Assembly (NCBI RefSeq): GCF_023159225.1
Contig: NC_063171.1
Coordinates: forward strand, 11,794,826 to 11,858,825
DNA: 64,000 bases
Reading direction: 5' to 3'
From: Perognathus longimembris pacificus
Lineage: Eukaryota; Chordata; Mammalia; Rodentia; Heteromyidae
Position numbers and translations under genes: made by a program. Numbering within the stretch: position 1 is the stretch's first letter; the number at the start of each line of letters is the position of its first letter. The notes under the pieces were generated by a model. It did not search any database and was not told the origin of the DNA. It saw only the letters and a list, made by a program, of their open reading frames with translations. Positions 23,376 to 34,394 of this stretch are shown in pieces.

Positions 23376-24345
23376 TCTTGTACCCCTTTTTAAAATGATT
23401 TCTAAAATGCTCATAGTTTTAGTTTTACACATACACAAGAATTATTTTGACAAAAATCATCCCTTTTCATTCATTAGTGCAAACTCCTCCCTCATATTAT
23501 TCACACTAAGGACAATATCTTCTTTTACATTTCTGTCATTTATGTTGCTTGATTATATGTAGTTGTTGAAAGAATGTTTAACCATGGTATTTCATACACG
23601 GCATATAATCGTTTAATAAGATTGAACTCTTCCTTTAGTGTCTCTTTCCCCATATATACCCGTCCATTATTCAACATCTCACAATGAGTTTCATTTTGTT
23701 ATCTTCAATAACAAAAGAATGTCTTTCACTATATTCATCCATGCCATAACATACTTTTTCTATCCCCTTAGTCCTTCATATAGCATTACAATCTTTTTAA
23801 TATAACCCATTTGTTTGTGTTCATATGTATGAAAATATATATATGAAAATATATTCATATATATTCACATATATATGAAAATCCTGTGTATGTTCACATA
23901 TGCTTATCTATTAAGTGTAGCATATGAAAATAAGAGAAAACATGTACTGCTTGCTCTTCTCAATCATTTTTTTTAACATAAGCTTGAGAGAGGTATGGAT
24001 TTATCCAACATCTAGGTTTACCACGGAAGCCACATGATTTATCTCTAGAGTGGAGGCTGTGTTTTTCTCATTCATTCCCATCTTTACAGGAGTATGTGAA
24101 CTTGAGCCTTAAATAATTTCCTTGTTTCTTTCTGTCACCATTTTCTGTGGCCAAACATTCTACCTTTCCTATTTCACTCTATTGGTTTTAGGTGATTTCT
24201 CAGTTTATCTCATCTTGTTTTTTCTATTAAACAAACTCTTCTTCTTGATAGTTTTAAGTGTTGAAAATTTATATTCTACTATCCTTAGTTTCATGCTATT
24301 TTCAATTTCCTTTGTCTGATTTTTTAAACTGATATTTAGAGTTGA
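23376..24345. other. Unannotated DNA with a short (AT)-rich patch
   Basis: A local repeat of tgaaaatatatattca-like units lies at about 23825-23880. I see no exon. Confidence 0.4.
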
Positions 24346-24349
24346 AGTT

Positions 24350-24530
24350 CTGAGGGGTTACAGTTACATGAATAAGGTAATAAGTAATGAGTACAATTCT
24401 TTTTGGATTATGTCTTCCCTTCCATTGTTCTCTCTGTCTGCCCCACTCACAAGATATACAGTTCATTTTCCACATAGTGTGTAGAGACCACCACAGTTTT
24501 ATTTGTTCATCCTTGTTTCACTTTTAAAAT
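24350..24530 (-). mobile_element. Old LINE-1 3' UTR, antisense
   Basis: It opens with ggggttacagttacatgaata and gtaatgagtaca and continues with tatacagttcattttccac, in the order of the antisense L1 3' UTR copies at 25.15 and 43.05 kb. Confidence 0.6.
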
Positions 24531-24884
24531 ACCCCCCTCCCTCCCAGTTGCAAACAAGCTATCAAAAAAGACAAAGGGGTAAAAACTCAACAATGACAAC
24601 TAAAATATGTGTTTGGATTTTATTTCATTGAATATTATTTTATAAGATCATCTGCACATAGGTAATGAGTTTTTGTCTGCCACTCCTATGCATATCCTCT
24701 TTTGGCCTCAATATGTTAATAACTGCTGTTTAAGTGCATGAGTATGTGTGTGTGTGCGTACACACACTCGTGAATGATTTTAATAGCTTGATTTTACTAG
24801 GGCTTCTATGCTCTTCATTAACTTTGTTGATGGAGGGCACATCTCCACCATTTGAGGAATGATTTCAGTTTCAACTTTCTTCTG

Positions 24885-25005
24885 GTAAATTGGTGATAAA
24901 GAATGTCACCAATTTGTCTACCTGATTGGCTTTAAACTGGAGTCCTTAGATCTCAGCCTCCTGAGTAACTAATAATATTGATGAGCCACTAGTACTTGGT
25001 TTATA
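24885..25005 (-). repeat. 7SL/B1-like SINE head, antisense
   Basis: Diagnostic blocks are gattggctttaaactggagtc and gatctcagcctcctgagtaac, the reverse of the gaggctgagatct head. Confidence 0.65.
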
Positions 25006-25149
25006 TCAGCTTACTTCAGCTCTGTAGGTTTGATGTAGCTGGGAATAGTTGTATTTATATTTGATGGTCTATTTTCTCTCTGCCATAGATATCCCATAAT
25101 CTTGATCTCTAGTAATTCACAATGCGACTTTGTTTAGAAATGAGATTTT

Positions 25150-25535
25150 TTAAAATTTAATTTTATTGGCAAGGTGATGTACAGAGGTGTTACAGTTACA
25201 TGTATACAGTAGTGAGTACATTTCTTGGCAAACTTGTTACCCCCTCCCTCATTTTTGTCCCATTGTCCCTCCCCCTCCAGAACCCTCAATTTGTACAGTT
25301 AATTTCCAACATATTATCTTGTGAATTTCATTGTTTCATTGCTTCACCCTTTGCCCTTTTGTTGCCATTTTGATGTCCCTTCCCTTCCCTAATTCAGATA
25401 AACATATACACAATAACAAAGGTACCAAAATCAAATACAGTGACCACAGGGGATAAACCCTGGGAAAGAAGAAGGAAATAATTTCACATAGTACATTTAA
25501 AAATAACAACAACAAGGAAAAACTTCCTATTTCCA
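25150..25535 (-). mobile_element. Old LINE-1 3' UTR, antisense
   Basis: It begins with attggcaaggtgatgtacag and ggtgttacagttacatg, then the pyrimidine-rich counterpart of the G-rich tract (ccattgtccctccccctcc), and further 3' UTR sequence up to the adjacent SINE. Confidence 0.7.
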
Positions 25536-25547
25536 TATCTTGGAGTT

Positions 25548-25760
25548 CAGGTTGTAAGGCTTGAACTCTGGGCCTAGGCACAGTTCCTGAGCCTATTCAT
25601 CTCAAGGCTAGTGCTCTACCACTTGAGCTAAAGCACTACTTCTGGTTTTCTGGTAGTTAATTGGAGATAAATATCTCACAGACTTTCCTGCCCTGGCTGG
25701 CTTTAAACTGCAGATGCTTAGATCTCAGTCTCCTGAGTATGTAGGATTATGATAAGCAGA
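25548..25760 (-). repeat. 7SL/B1-like + Geo composite SINE, antisense
   Basis: Left to right it has the Geo-type end (ggcttgaactctgggccta, ctcaaggctagtgctctacc, cttgagctaaagcac), then ggtagttaattggagataaat, and finally the reversed 7SL/B1-like head (ggctggctttaaactgcag, gatctcagtctcctgag). Confidence 0.8.
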
Positions 25761-25891
25761 TTGCTATTCTGGATTTTACAGATTCACTTCATTTAGAAAT
25801 AAGGCTTCTTGTTTTTTTTGTTTTGTTTTGGTTTTTTTTTTTTTTTTTTTTTGCTTTTGATAATCAGATACCTATTCTGAATTTCGTAGGA

Positions 25892-26103
25892 TTTTTTTTT
25901 TTTTTTTTTTGCCAGTCCTGGGCAGTGAACTCAGGGCCTGAGCAATGTCCCTGGCTTCTTTTTAGCTCAAGGCTAGCACTCTGCCACTTGAGCCACAGCA
26001 CCACTTCTGGTAGTTTTCTGTATATGTGGTGCTGAGGAATCGAACCCAGGGCTTTGTGTATACGAGGCAAGCACTCTTTCCACTAGGCCATATTCCCAGC
26101 CCC
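25892..26103 (-). mobile_element. IDL-Geo SINE, antisense
   Basis: A T-run is followed by gccagtcctgggcagtgaac, the Geo body, then gctgaggaatcgaaccc and ctaggccatattcccagccc. The flanks ggattttttttt at the left (about 25888) and right (about 26104) look like a T-rich TSD. Confidence 0.9.
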
Positions 26104-26564
26104 GGATTTTTTTTTTTTTTTTTTTACTAGAGTTTTTTTGTTGACTAAAATTCTGGAGGCCTTGGCAAAATTTTAATGGGAAAATGTCCTCTCTGGACTT
26201 GCATATGCAGTTTCTCAATTAGAGTTATTTGCTGTGAGGCCTTTGTTTCCTCTGGAGTCTGCATGGCATGCTGAATTTTCCCAGGAATTGTGATTGCTTG
26301 TGTTCTTTTCTGTTCTCTGTAGCACTCAGGCTTCTAAAGTTTACCTAGTCCATTAATGCTCACAGAGAGTTGAGATAGAAACCATCCCTTTAAACAGACT
26401 TCAGAACATTTGGAATGCTATAGCCAAATTCTTCTCTTATTTTCCAGAGTATGATGCCATGATCTGGACCCCTTCCACCAATTATAGTAAAGCTGTCAAC
26501 ATTATTATGTTTCCTGTTGTCCCCCAAATCTGTTGACTTTGTTCTGTTGTCTGTGATCCCACAT

Positions 26565-26568
<4 letters not shown>

Positions 26569-26595
<27 letters not shown>

Positions 26596-26782
26596 GCCAT
26601 TCCTGGGGCTTGAACTCAGGGCCTGAACACTGTCCCTGGCTTCTTTTTGCTCATGGCCAGCAATCTACCACTTGATCCACAGTGCCACTTCTGGCCTTTT
26701 CTATATACGTGGTGCTGAGGAATGGAACCTGGGGCTTCATGTATATGAGGAAAACACTTTACTACTAGGCCATATTCCCACA
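26569..26782 (-). mobile_element. IDL-Geo SINE, antisense
   Basis: It has a T-run of about 27, then gccattcctggggcttgaac through ggtgctgaggaatggaacc to ctaggccatattccca. A weak 8-base flanking repeat (acatctct / acatcgct) lies at 26561-26568 and 26783-26790. Confidence 0.88.
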
Positions 26783-26790
26783 ACATCGCT

Positions 26791-27630
26791 TATATGTGAA
26801 TTCTTCTTCATCACTAAGTCATCTAAGGAAAAAAAAATCCTTATGTGTGGCAGGAGTCAAACAAACAAGATGTTGACTTTGTCTTTCCTTTTCTTTCCTA
26901 TTCTAGACAGAAGATTAAAGTTGGACTTTTCCTCCCAACCTTGTTCAGTCTGGCTTGGAGAAGTGACTGATGAAGTGAATTTTCTTAACATTTTAATTTG
27001 GTTGGGCTTAAGATTTATCTTACCGGTTTATTGGAAGCTTCTGTCTGGGTACTAGAGTTCCTACTATGTTTGTGGAAATAATATATTATCAATAAATGAA
27101 TTTTCTCTGGGACTAGTTTCCTATTCCATAATCTCCTATGATCACTGCCTTACATCTACTTTTGTATTTAAGCTTGAATTAGCTCTACATAGTAAAATGG
27201 TCATCTCCTATTTGAAATATTGGACCTAGATTTTTTTCATAGTTTAAATTTGAGGAGGGTAATGCAGTACACATTCCACGAACAATCTCATTTACTAAGA
27301 AGGGTAGAGTGCAGCCCTGAAATCAACTCAAATCAACTGAAATAAAGTTCAATTTCTAAGTTTGTGATACAAATTATAAATATTCATCTGTTAGATTAAG
27401 TCAATCTTTTCTATTATCATTTTTGTGAAAAAGCATTTCAAGAATGGAAATAGGATAAAAATTATGAACCAATAATATTTCATTCTCACTGACAAATGAG
27501 AAAATAAAAAAGTTCTGTTAATATATTACTATACATATAATAAGCATGTGTATCTGTACTATTCCTTTATGTAACATATAGTATATGGTTACATTCTTAA
27601 AAATTCATGTTACAAAATATATTTCTATAA
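26791..27630. other. Unannotated DNA
   Basis: I recognise neither exon nor repeat. Confidence 0.4.
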
Positions 27631-27638
27631 ATGCCATT

Positions 27639-27890
27639 TCTGCTTGGTACTTGGGGCTCACACCTGCAATCTCAGCTACTCAGTAGGCTGAGATCTGAGG
27701 ATCACAGTTTGAAACTAGCCTGGGCAGGAAAGTCTATGAGACCCTTATCTCTAGTAAATTACCAAAAAAAGCCAGAGTGGCACTGTGGCTCTAGTGGTAG
27801 GGTACTAGCCTTGAACAAAAGTTCAAGTATTAGATTTGAACCTAGAGGTCAAGCCCCAGGACTAGCTAAAACAACAGCAACAAAAAGAAA
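27639..27890 (+). repeat. 7SL/B1-like + Geo composite SINE, well preserved
   Basis: The head is ggggctcacacctgcaatctc and cagtaggctgagatctgagg. The middle is cctgggcaggaaagtctatg and tctctagtaaattacc. The right half is the Geo-like gtggcactgtggctctagtgg, then ccttgaac and caagccccaggactagc, then an A-rich tail. This is one of the clearest examples of the second SINE family in the window. Confidence 0.85.
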
Positions 27891-28549
27891 CACCTTTTGC
27901 AAGAGTAATAGTCATAATTAGTTGATGTTTAGTGGCTATAGGACATGTTGGCAGTATATTATCACTAAGAGCTTTCTGTGGGGTTAAAAACCTATGGATT
28001 TCCTATTCCACCATCTCACTTTATACCTACTTTTGTAGAAATAGGACTGAATTAGCTCTATATGGTAAGGTTGACAAACTCTTGTCTTAATACAGAGACA
28101 CTCTAAATAAATATATTATCTAAGTAAAACCATTTTGTCCTATATGTGAAAATAATATTCTTTTCTTCATGCCTTTGATATTGAGACTTGGTCAATAAAA
28201 AGAACAATTTTTCAGGAGGCTATCAACATCAATACAACTTACATTGCTATTTTCTTGGGTGAATTCATTATGAAAGGTCTCTTGGTGAACTTCAATAGTT
28301 CCATTTGGGATTCAAATGATGACTACAATGATTTCTTTGTCACAAAATCCACCACAGATGCAGGTTTTATGTGTCAGTTAATGAGATTTATTCTTTAGCT
28401 ACTCTCTGTCCCAAACATATAGGAAATGATTAAAATTGCTAGCTCAGTACTTTTAAATTTCTCTCTACTTCTTTCTATCAATATTTTGTTACTTCAGTCT
28501 CTTTCTGTAATTAATATTTCATGCTAAATGCTCCCTGCCCCCATGACCT

Positions 28550-28895
28550 GTCTTCTTCTTCTTCTTCTTCTTCTTCTTCTTCTTCTTCTTCTTCTTCTTC
28601 TTCTTCTTCTTCTTCTTCTTCTTTCTTTCTTTCTTTCTTTTTCTTCTTCTTCTTTCTCTTCTTCTTCCTCCTCTTCTTCTTCTTCTTCCTTCTCCTCCTC
28701 CTCCTCCTCCTCCTCCTCCTCCTCCTCCTCCTCCTCCTGCTCCTGCTCCTCCTCCTCCTCTTCTCCTTCTCTTTCCTTCCTTCCTTCCTTCCTTCCTTCC
28801 TTCCTTCCTTCCTTCCTTCCTTCCTTCCTTCCATCCTCTCCTCCTCCTCCTGCTCCTCCTCCTCTGGCTCCTCCTCCTCCTGTTCCTCCTTCTTT
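28550..28895. repeat. Composite pyrimidine tract: (CTT)n, (CTC)n, (CCTT)n
   Basis: About 345 bases are almost all pyrimidine on the plus strand. The order is CTT repeats, TTTC units, mixed CTT/CTC, CTC repeats, (CCTT)n (about 28775-28832) and CTC with TGC interruptions. Long poly-Ser, poly-Leu, poly-Arg and poly-Lys open frames on both strands come from the repeat and are not genes. Confidence 0.97.
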
Positions 28896-29102
28896 TTACT
28901 GAGCCAATCTGATACAGGAGACTTTTCATATAAATACTGATCTATACAAAACTCAGGGAAAATGACTTCTTTACTGAAGGCACAAGCATAATATGTTTCA
29001 ATACTATAGCTGCCACAAGTGCATTCACATCCTGAGATTCAATGAAGTTGTTGGAAATGAAAATTCTATTACATTAAATTAACATTGTTACTTTAAATTT
29101 AT

Positions 29103-29510
29103 CATAAAATGATGTTAATTGAAAAGAACTCCAAAATATGGAAATAAAAGGGCTTTACTTTCTTTTTAGTGCACTGTTTCAGTTATTAATTTTTCTTTTA
29201 TTTTTTCCTTTGGTTTATTTTTGTCACTATTTTGATTTGGATATCCTTTGTCTTGTATGTGTTTGTCTGGTTTGGGGATGGGAAAGGGAATCACAGAAAT
29301 GGTGAGACAAAGGACAAAGGGTGAATCAATGCAATAGCGATACTTACAAAATAATATGCTGGAAATGAACTTTATGACTTAGGGGGAAGGAAGGGGGAAG
29401 CAGGAAAAAATGAGGGAGGGGGTAAACTGCTCAACATGAAATGTACTCATTCCCCTACTTTATGCAACTATAACCCCTCTATACATAACCTCTATACTAA
29501 AATAATACAA
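29103..29510 (+). mobile_element. LINE-1 3' UTR fragment
   Basis: It parallels the piece at 5229-5612: gaaaagaactccaaaatatgg, ggtgaatcaatgcaatagc, a G/A-rich stretch, and an end with gcaactataacccctc and tctatactaaaataata. Confidence 0.75.
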
Positions 29511-29754
29511 AGGAAAAATACCTTATTTCTATGTAATATAGTGTTATCTACAAAATCATGTGAATTCTAAAAAATAGAAATTCATTTGATCATTTATGTA
29601 AAATTAAAATGAAACCAAATAACCATTATTTATGTTTATGAAAGGTGGTAGTTATTTAAATCCACCTTACCAATTTGTCTATCATTTCTGTCCTAAAGCA
29701 AAGAATAATAGAGCAAAGTCAAGAAAGAAATAATGCCCATTTCAAAGAGGAAAA

Positions 29755-29970
29755 GACCTGAGATCTGAGGTGAGGATGGTGGTTTTAAGCTCACCTGGGC
29801 AGAAAGTTTGTGACACATTTACCACAAATTTGTCACCAATTACCCCCCCCAAATACAGCAGTAGATCTGTGACTCAAGTAGTACAGCACTATCCTTGAGC
29901 ACAAAAGCTCAGGATTAGTGTCAAGCTCCTGAGTTCAAACCCCAAGACTTCCTCCTCCCCCCAAAAATCC
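29755..29970 (+). repeat. 7SL/B1-like + Geo composite SINE, diverged
   Basis: It starts with cctgagatctgaggtgagg (part of the head), then ctcacctgggcagaaag, then the right half with gtgactcaagtagtacag and gagttcaaaccccaagac. Confidence 0.7.
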
Positions 29971-30527
29971 AAGGAAATAATAGCTTTAACTTAAATCAAT
30001 CAGTTCATATAAATTTTATTTACTTATTTCTGTGACTAGTAAATGCAGTATGGAAATTATTAAAATCCCAGCCCAAAGCTGGATGCAGACTCCTTTGCAG
30101 CAGGTTTTCCACAAGAATATATTCTCATACCTATTTATTTTATATGCAAAGAGTCAAATCTGATTAGAACAGGATGGTCAGAATTAAATCTGTTTTTAGG
30201 TGTTGCAGAAAGCTGTCATGGTAACTAGGAGTATAGTATCTCAATTATTTATAAAAGTAAATCACATAAGTGGGAGTCAGTCACAGACTTACTATTTTAC
30301 TCCTATCAATGTTGAAAAATATATCCTGGAACATCTTAGTTACCAAGATGTGGGGAAAAAATAGAGAAAGAATACAATAACATACCTTGCCATAACTTTT
30401 CAATTATGGAACCATAAAATACATTCATCTGAGGCCATTTGAGATTACTATATTTGAAAAAATGTTGAATATTGTCTAAATTTCAAACAAGAAGGAATTT
30501 TAGCATAAAATTATATATTCATATGTA

Positions 30528-30558
<31 letters not shown>

Positions 30559-32779
30559 GAGTTACAGGGTGTCATTTTTAATAAAAAAATTTTAAAAATG
30601 TAGCTCTAATTAGTTGTGCATTTATTACGTTGTATGTTTTAGGTTTCTTTATGATAATTCTAACACTAATATTTTTCCTGTGCATTTATTTTGATGATCA
30701 AAACCTTAAATAAATAGCAAAAATTAGGGAATGCATTGACATTTAGGAAATAAATTTTATTGGACATCAATCATAAGTGATACAGCCTCATTGTGAAGGC
30801 CAAATATGTCCTTTTTGGGCTCAAATTTATTAGGATAAACTGTCATCAAAATGAGTTTGAGAAGCTTGGGGCTGGAAACCTGCTCTGGGCAAAGAAGTCC
30901 CTGCAGCTACTGCTGAGCTTCCTGTTGGGATTGGACCCCAAGGCCCTGGTACTGAGCAATTAAACTTAATTGGCTAGCTGTCCTTCCTTGGGGCATTGTG
31001 GAGACATCTAATTAGCAGGAAATACTTGATTTTGCTCCAGAACACTCCCACATTCCCTGTTCCTAGCACATACATACTAACTGGATGAAAGTTTAGAAGT
31101 GATTTTTTTCTCTCTCCCTAATCATGTGAAATTTCATGTAAGATAACAGGTCAGAGGGACCTCACCCTATGATGGAAGCATTTGCTTATTCTAAAACACT
31201 TTTTGTTTCCCACTGGGAATTGCATTTGCAGATTAGCTGTGGAAATTTATGTATGACTGTACTCCCTAAGAAGTGTTTTTGTTTGTCATTTTGCCATCTC
31301 ATTCTCCAAAGATTTTGGAACAAGCAAATGGGTAAAGAATAGGCTAAGCTGGTATTTCTGAAACAACCATCTAGAGAAATTTTGTCAGATGTTGGACTAT
31401 TTTAAAAAATCAGTAGTATATATAATGAGAAAGAATGTAATAGTTTTTCGTCATTATAATAAGATACTTAAGCAATCTACTTCTAATGAAAGAAAAAATT
31501 GAGAGAATAGATGCACCATGCAACCTCATTCAAGGACATGCTCCTAATTATCTAAGGCATTCCTAGTTTTCCCCATCTCTCAAAAATTCCACAAGCACCA
31601 CTGTACAGAGCAAGCCTTTAATCATAGTGCACCGCTGGGAGACATTGAGGATTTAGCAAAGTAAACAGCAAAATAAAGGATATTTTAACCTGTTTTCTCT
31701 AGTGGAAAACCACCTTTAGGGATTGTGATTATTTTATATACAATTTAGAGAAATCAAAAACCTTTCCAAATTCTTTGTTGTGTTTTCTGGTTCTGGATCA
31801 GACATTACAAAATTATTTAACACGTTTTAGCACTGTATAAATCTGTATGTCATGATTCTATGAAAGTGTTGGTTAATGAAGGATTTCATGCATTTCATAT
31901 ACAAAGGAAGTAAAAACAATGGAAAAATGTGGTGAAAATTCTGTGTGTATAAAATTATGCACAAAAATTGTAACTAACATCTGGAATCAGAAGTTTCATT
32001 CATTTTTGAGTCACTTCAGTACTACAGGCACTTATCCTTCTCAGAGACAATTTTGATCTTGTCATTGGAGTGCTTTATCTCCTTAAATAGCTTGCTGCTT
32101 CCCCTAGCTTAAGAAAGCTTTATCTGAGCTTTCTAATCACTATGTTGGAGCTTGACATATCCTTCCTTGAATTTTGCCTCTTCTTTTAAAATAATATATC
32201 TCTTGAGCTTGTTTGAGAGGTAAAATTATTTGTCTCTAATGCTAACCTGTATTTTACAAAGAAGCAGGCATCCTGTCTATGCTATTCATTTTTGTATCCC
32301 TTAGAAATGAGCTCATTTTGTGCTTTCTAGCTAGTGTTCAATAATGACTTAGGATTGGGTGAATACTAATTCTTTAACTGGTGGCAAATCTGCAGGCAAG
32401 AAAGTGAAGATGAAAGTAGAAGTTGCATTTCTATTTTGTATATACCCCCAAATCTTGGCCTATTATGGCTTACTTACAGAGAAGAGCAGTAAAACTTCTG
32501 GGAGCAATATTAGCCACTATTTTCAGTCAGCTATTTCAGAAAGGAAAGCAGTGAATGCTAATATAGAATATGTATATAATATATTATATATAATTATGTA
32601 ATTATATATAATTACATGTATATTTTAGGTTCCATTTTAACTTATTTTTCTCAGTTTTACTTTCAAAATAAACTTCCTATTCCATGTGTGTGTGCACTCT
32701 CACACACATTTCTCTCTCAAAATATCTTCTAATATTGCACAATATTATATATTGTATATAAATGAATATTAAATATATG
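29971..32779. other. Repeat-poor segment, unannotated
   Basis: This is the longest stretch in the left half with no recognisable SINE, L1 or LTR sequence. It has short (AT)n patches at 30525-30560 and 32570-32620. Repeat-poor DNA next to a regulated gene can hold conserved enhancers, but no motif here proves that. The 80-codon frame at 32359-32601 is unconvincing. Confidence 0.4.
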
Positions 32780-33311
32780 TGTCGGGGTCTTTAGCCCCCT
32801 GTGCTCTCCTGACCTGAGGGAGAGATGGGGAAGCATGCCCCGACTGGGTGAGCCAAACAGGGAAAGGGTCAACGGACTGCCCACACCCAGCCCTCCCTCA
32901 CCCTAGGACAAACACGTACAGGAGCTAAGTCCAGTGCAAAGTCTCATTTATTGAGGTAGATCCCACTATTAAATAAGCCACAGGAGCCAGTCAGGTCAAA
33001 GATTGGCAGGAAGAAAAGGGGTGTACATTCACCTATCTAGGGACTGTGAGGGGAGGCTTGAGCTGTCCATCAAGGGTGGAGGGCCGAGGGACCAATCTTA
33101 AGAGGCAGCCTTATTTTACATCACAGCCCACAGGACTGCCTCTGGGTTCACCATCAGGGGCCATCTTGGCCACATGTGGTCTCAAGGCTGGGAGGCGGGA
33201 CCAGCTAGAACCGCCTTTCTGAGTTCTGGTGTAATAGCCACGAGGCTCTAGGGCTAGGAAACAGGTGGGGCCAGCTAATTATCTCTTTCTGATGTAACAT
33301 GCCACGGCACA
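32780..33311 (-). repeat. ERV 3' LTR (complete)
   Basis: On the plus strand it starts TGTCGGGG and ends GGCACA, so on the coding strand it runs TGTGCC...CCCCGACA, 532 bases. The coding strand carries ATTTAATAG (TATA-like) and AATAAA (tttatt at about 32947-32952) followed by gagactttgcactgg. This is the compact U3/R arrangement with overlapping promoter and poly(A) elements common in class II LTRs. Confidence 0.9.
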
Positions 33312-33332
33312 TCCCACATTTCCCCTTTTTTG
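33312..33332 (-). promoter_or_regulatory. ERV polypurine tract
   Basis: On the coding strand the purine run aaaaaaggggaaatgtggga abuts the TG of the 3' LTR. This is the plus-strand DNA primer site in reverse transcription. Confidence 0.88.
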
Positions 33333-33589
33333 TTTTATCATCAGGTGGCCACCCTACTCGAGAGTGTGCCTGTCTTAGGTTGCCCCCCTTTGAGGAACTT
33401 ACCCGTCATTGACTACCGCTCTAGCTTTTCAGGCAATCCTACCTGCAGGGCCTGCCAGCCCAGTAGAAAGACTCGGGGGGAGGAATTGACACTCAAGTGG
33501 AGGCCCTGTTATTTTTGCCTCATGCCTGTACACCCTCGTGGGGTCCATAGCCAACCTCATAGGTTTCCCAATCAGCTAAAGGCAGCATA

Positions 33590-33780
33590 TTGCTCTCGGA
33601 CCACCATTAACTGGACAGCTCTGGCTCATTTCTTAAGAAACTGGAGAAGCCTATCAACCACGCAAGGGCCAAATGTAAACACAGGGCCAAATGTAAACAC
33701 AAGAATCATGGTAACCAAGGAGCCCACAAGGGGGAGAAGGTAAGGGAGCCACCCATTTAGCCCAGTCCAAAGAAAATTGG
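33590..33780 (-). pseudogene. ERV env transmembrane-subunit remnant
   Basis: One minus-strand frame reads as a hydrophobic membrane anchor followed by an FGPC-like motif and a short cytoplasmic-type tail, an arrangement seen in gamma/type-D retroviral envelopes. An 18-base unit (gggccaaatgtaaacaca) is tandemly duplicated here at 33667-33702. The surface subunit is not recognisable. No usable env frame remains. Confidence 0.55.
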
Positions 33781-34089
33781 AGTTCAGTCCATCTCATCGC
33801 CACTCTAGATAAAGGCAGGCAGAGTCTAACAAAGCAAGTAACATTCAGCAGAGAAAGGGTAGGGGTGGATATGCCTGAGCGAGGGGGTAGGGCTGGGCAA
33901 CTGGAAGGAAGGGAGGCTGGCTGCCTCCATTGTTGCCCACAATTGCTGATACACACAGGCAAGTTTCAGAAAAAATCCACCACAGTCTTTTCATTCCTAG
34001 AGAGAAACAAACAAGAAATCATACCTCAAGAGGGGGTGCTCTTGGGTAGTTATTCTGGTGAACAATATTTTAGGTCTCTAGCAGGTACC

Positions 34090-34394
34090 CAAATTGAGCA
34101 TGGTTCCCCAATCATGAAAATGCATCTAAAGCCCCTTCCCCACACTAATAAGCAGGCCAGGACCTCACCATGATCCAGTAAGGGGGTTCTTCCATCAGAC
34201 GTCCACCTTTAAATAAGGTGTCTGATTTGACCAATGCCTCTGAAAAGCCATCAGAGGTTGGTCTTTGGAAAAATTTAAAATATTTAATGTAAGCATGGCT
34301 GTCCTTAACTGGTCATGGGGGTTGCTTCCCCCTTTTTGTTTTATTATTTGGTCCTTTAGGGTCTTATAATGCCTCTCGATTATAGCTTGACCGA
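34090..34394 (-). pseudogene. ERV integrase, C-terminal remnant
   Basis: The minus strand encodes the end of the integrase core helix region (a GQAIIERHYKTLK-like motif) and the following QLRTAMLTLN-type block, then decays with several stops. The zinc-binding part and the D,D residues of the catalytic core are absent. Confidence 0.75.

Noticed and set aside
26672..27055. 127-codon plus-strand open frame
   Set aside because: Its first third is an antisense IDL-Geo SINE and the rest is unrelated low-complexity sequence.
28511..28940. Long open frames of poly-Ser, poly-Leu, poly-Arg and poly-Lys on both strands
   Set aside because: They are produced by the CTT/CTC/CCTT repeats; no start context, no non-repetitive coding sequence.
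33330..33743. 137-codon plus-strand open frame
   Set aside because: It lies antisense to the env end and polypurine tract of the provirus and has no recognisable content.
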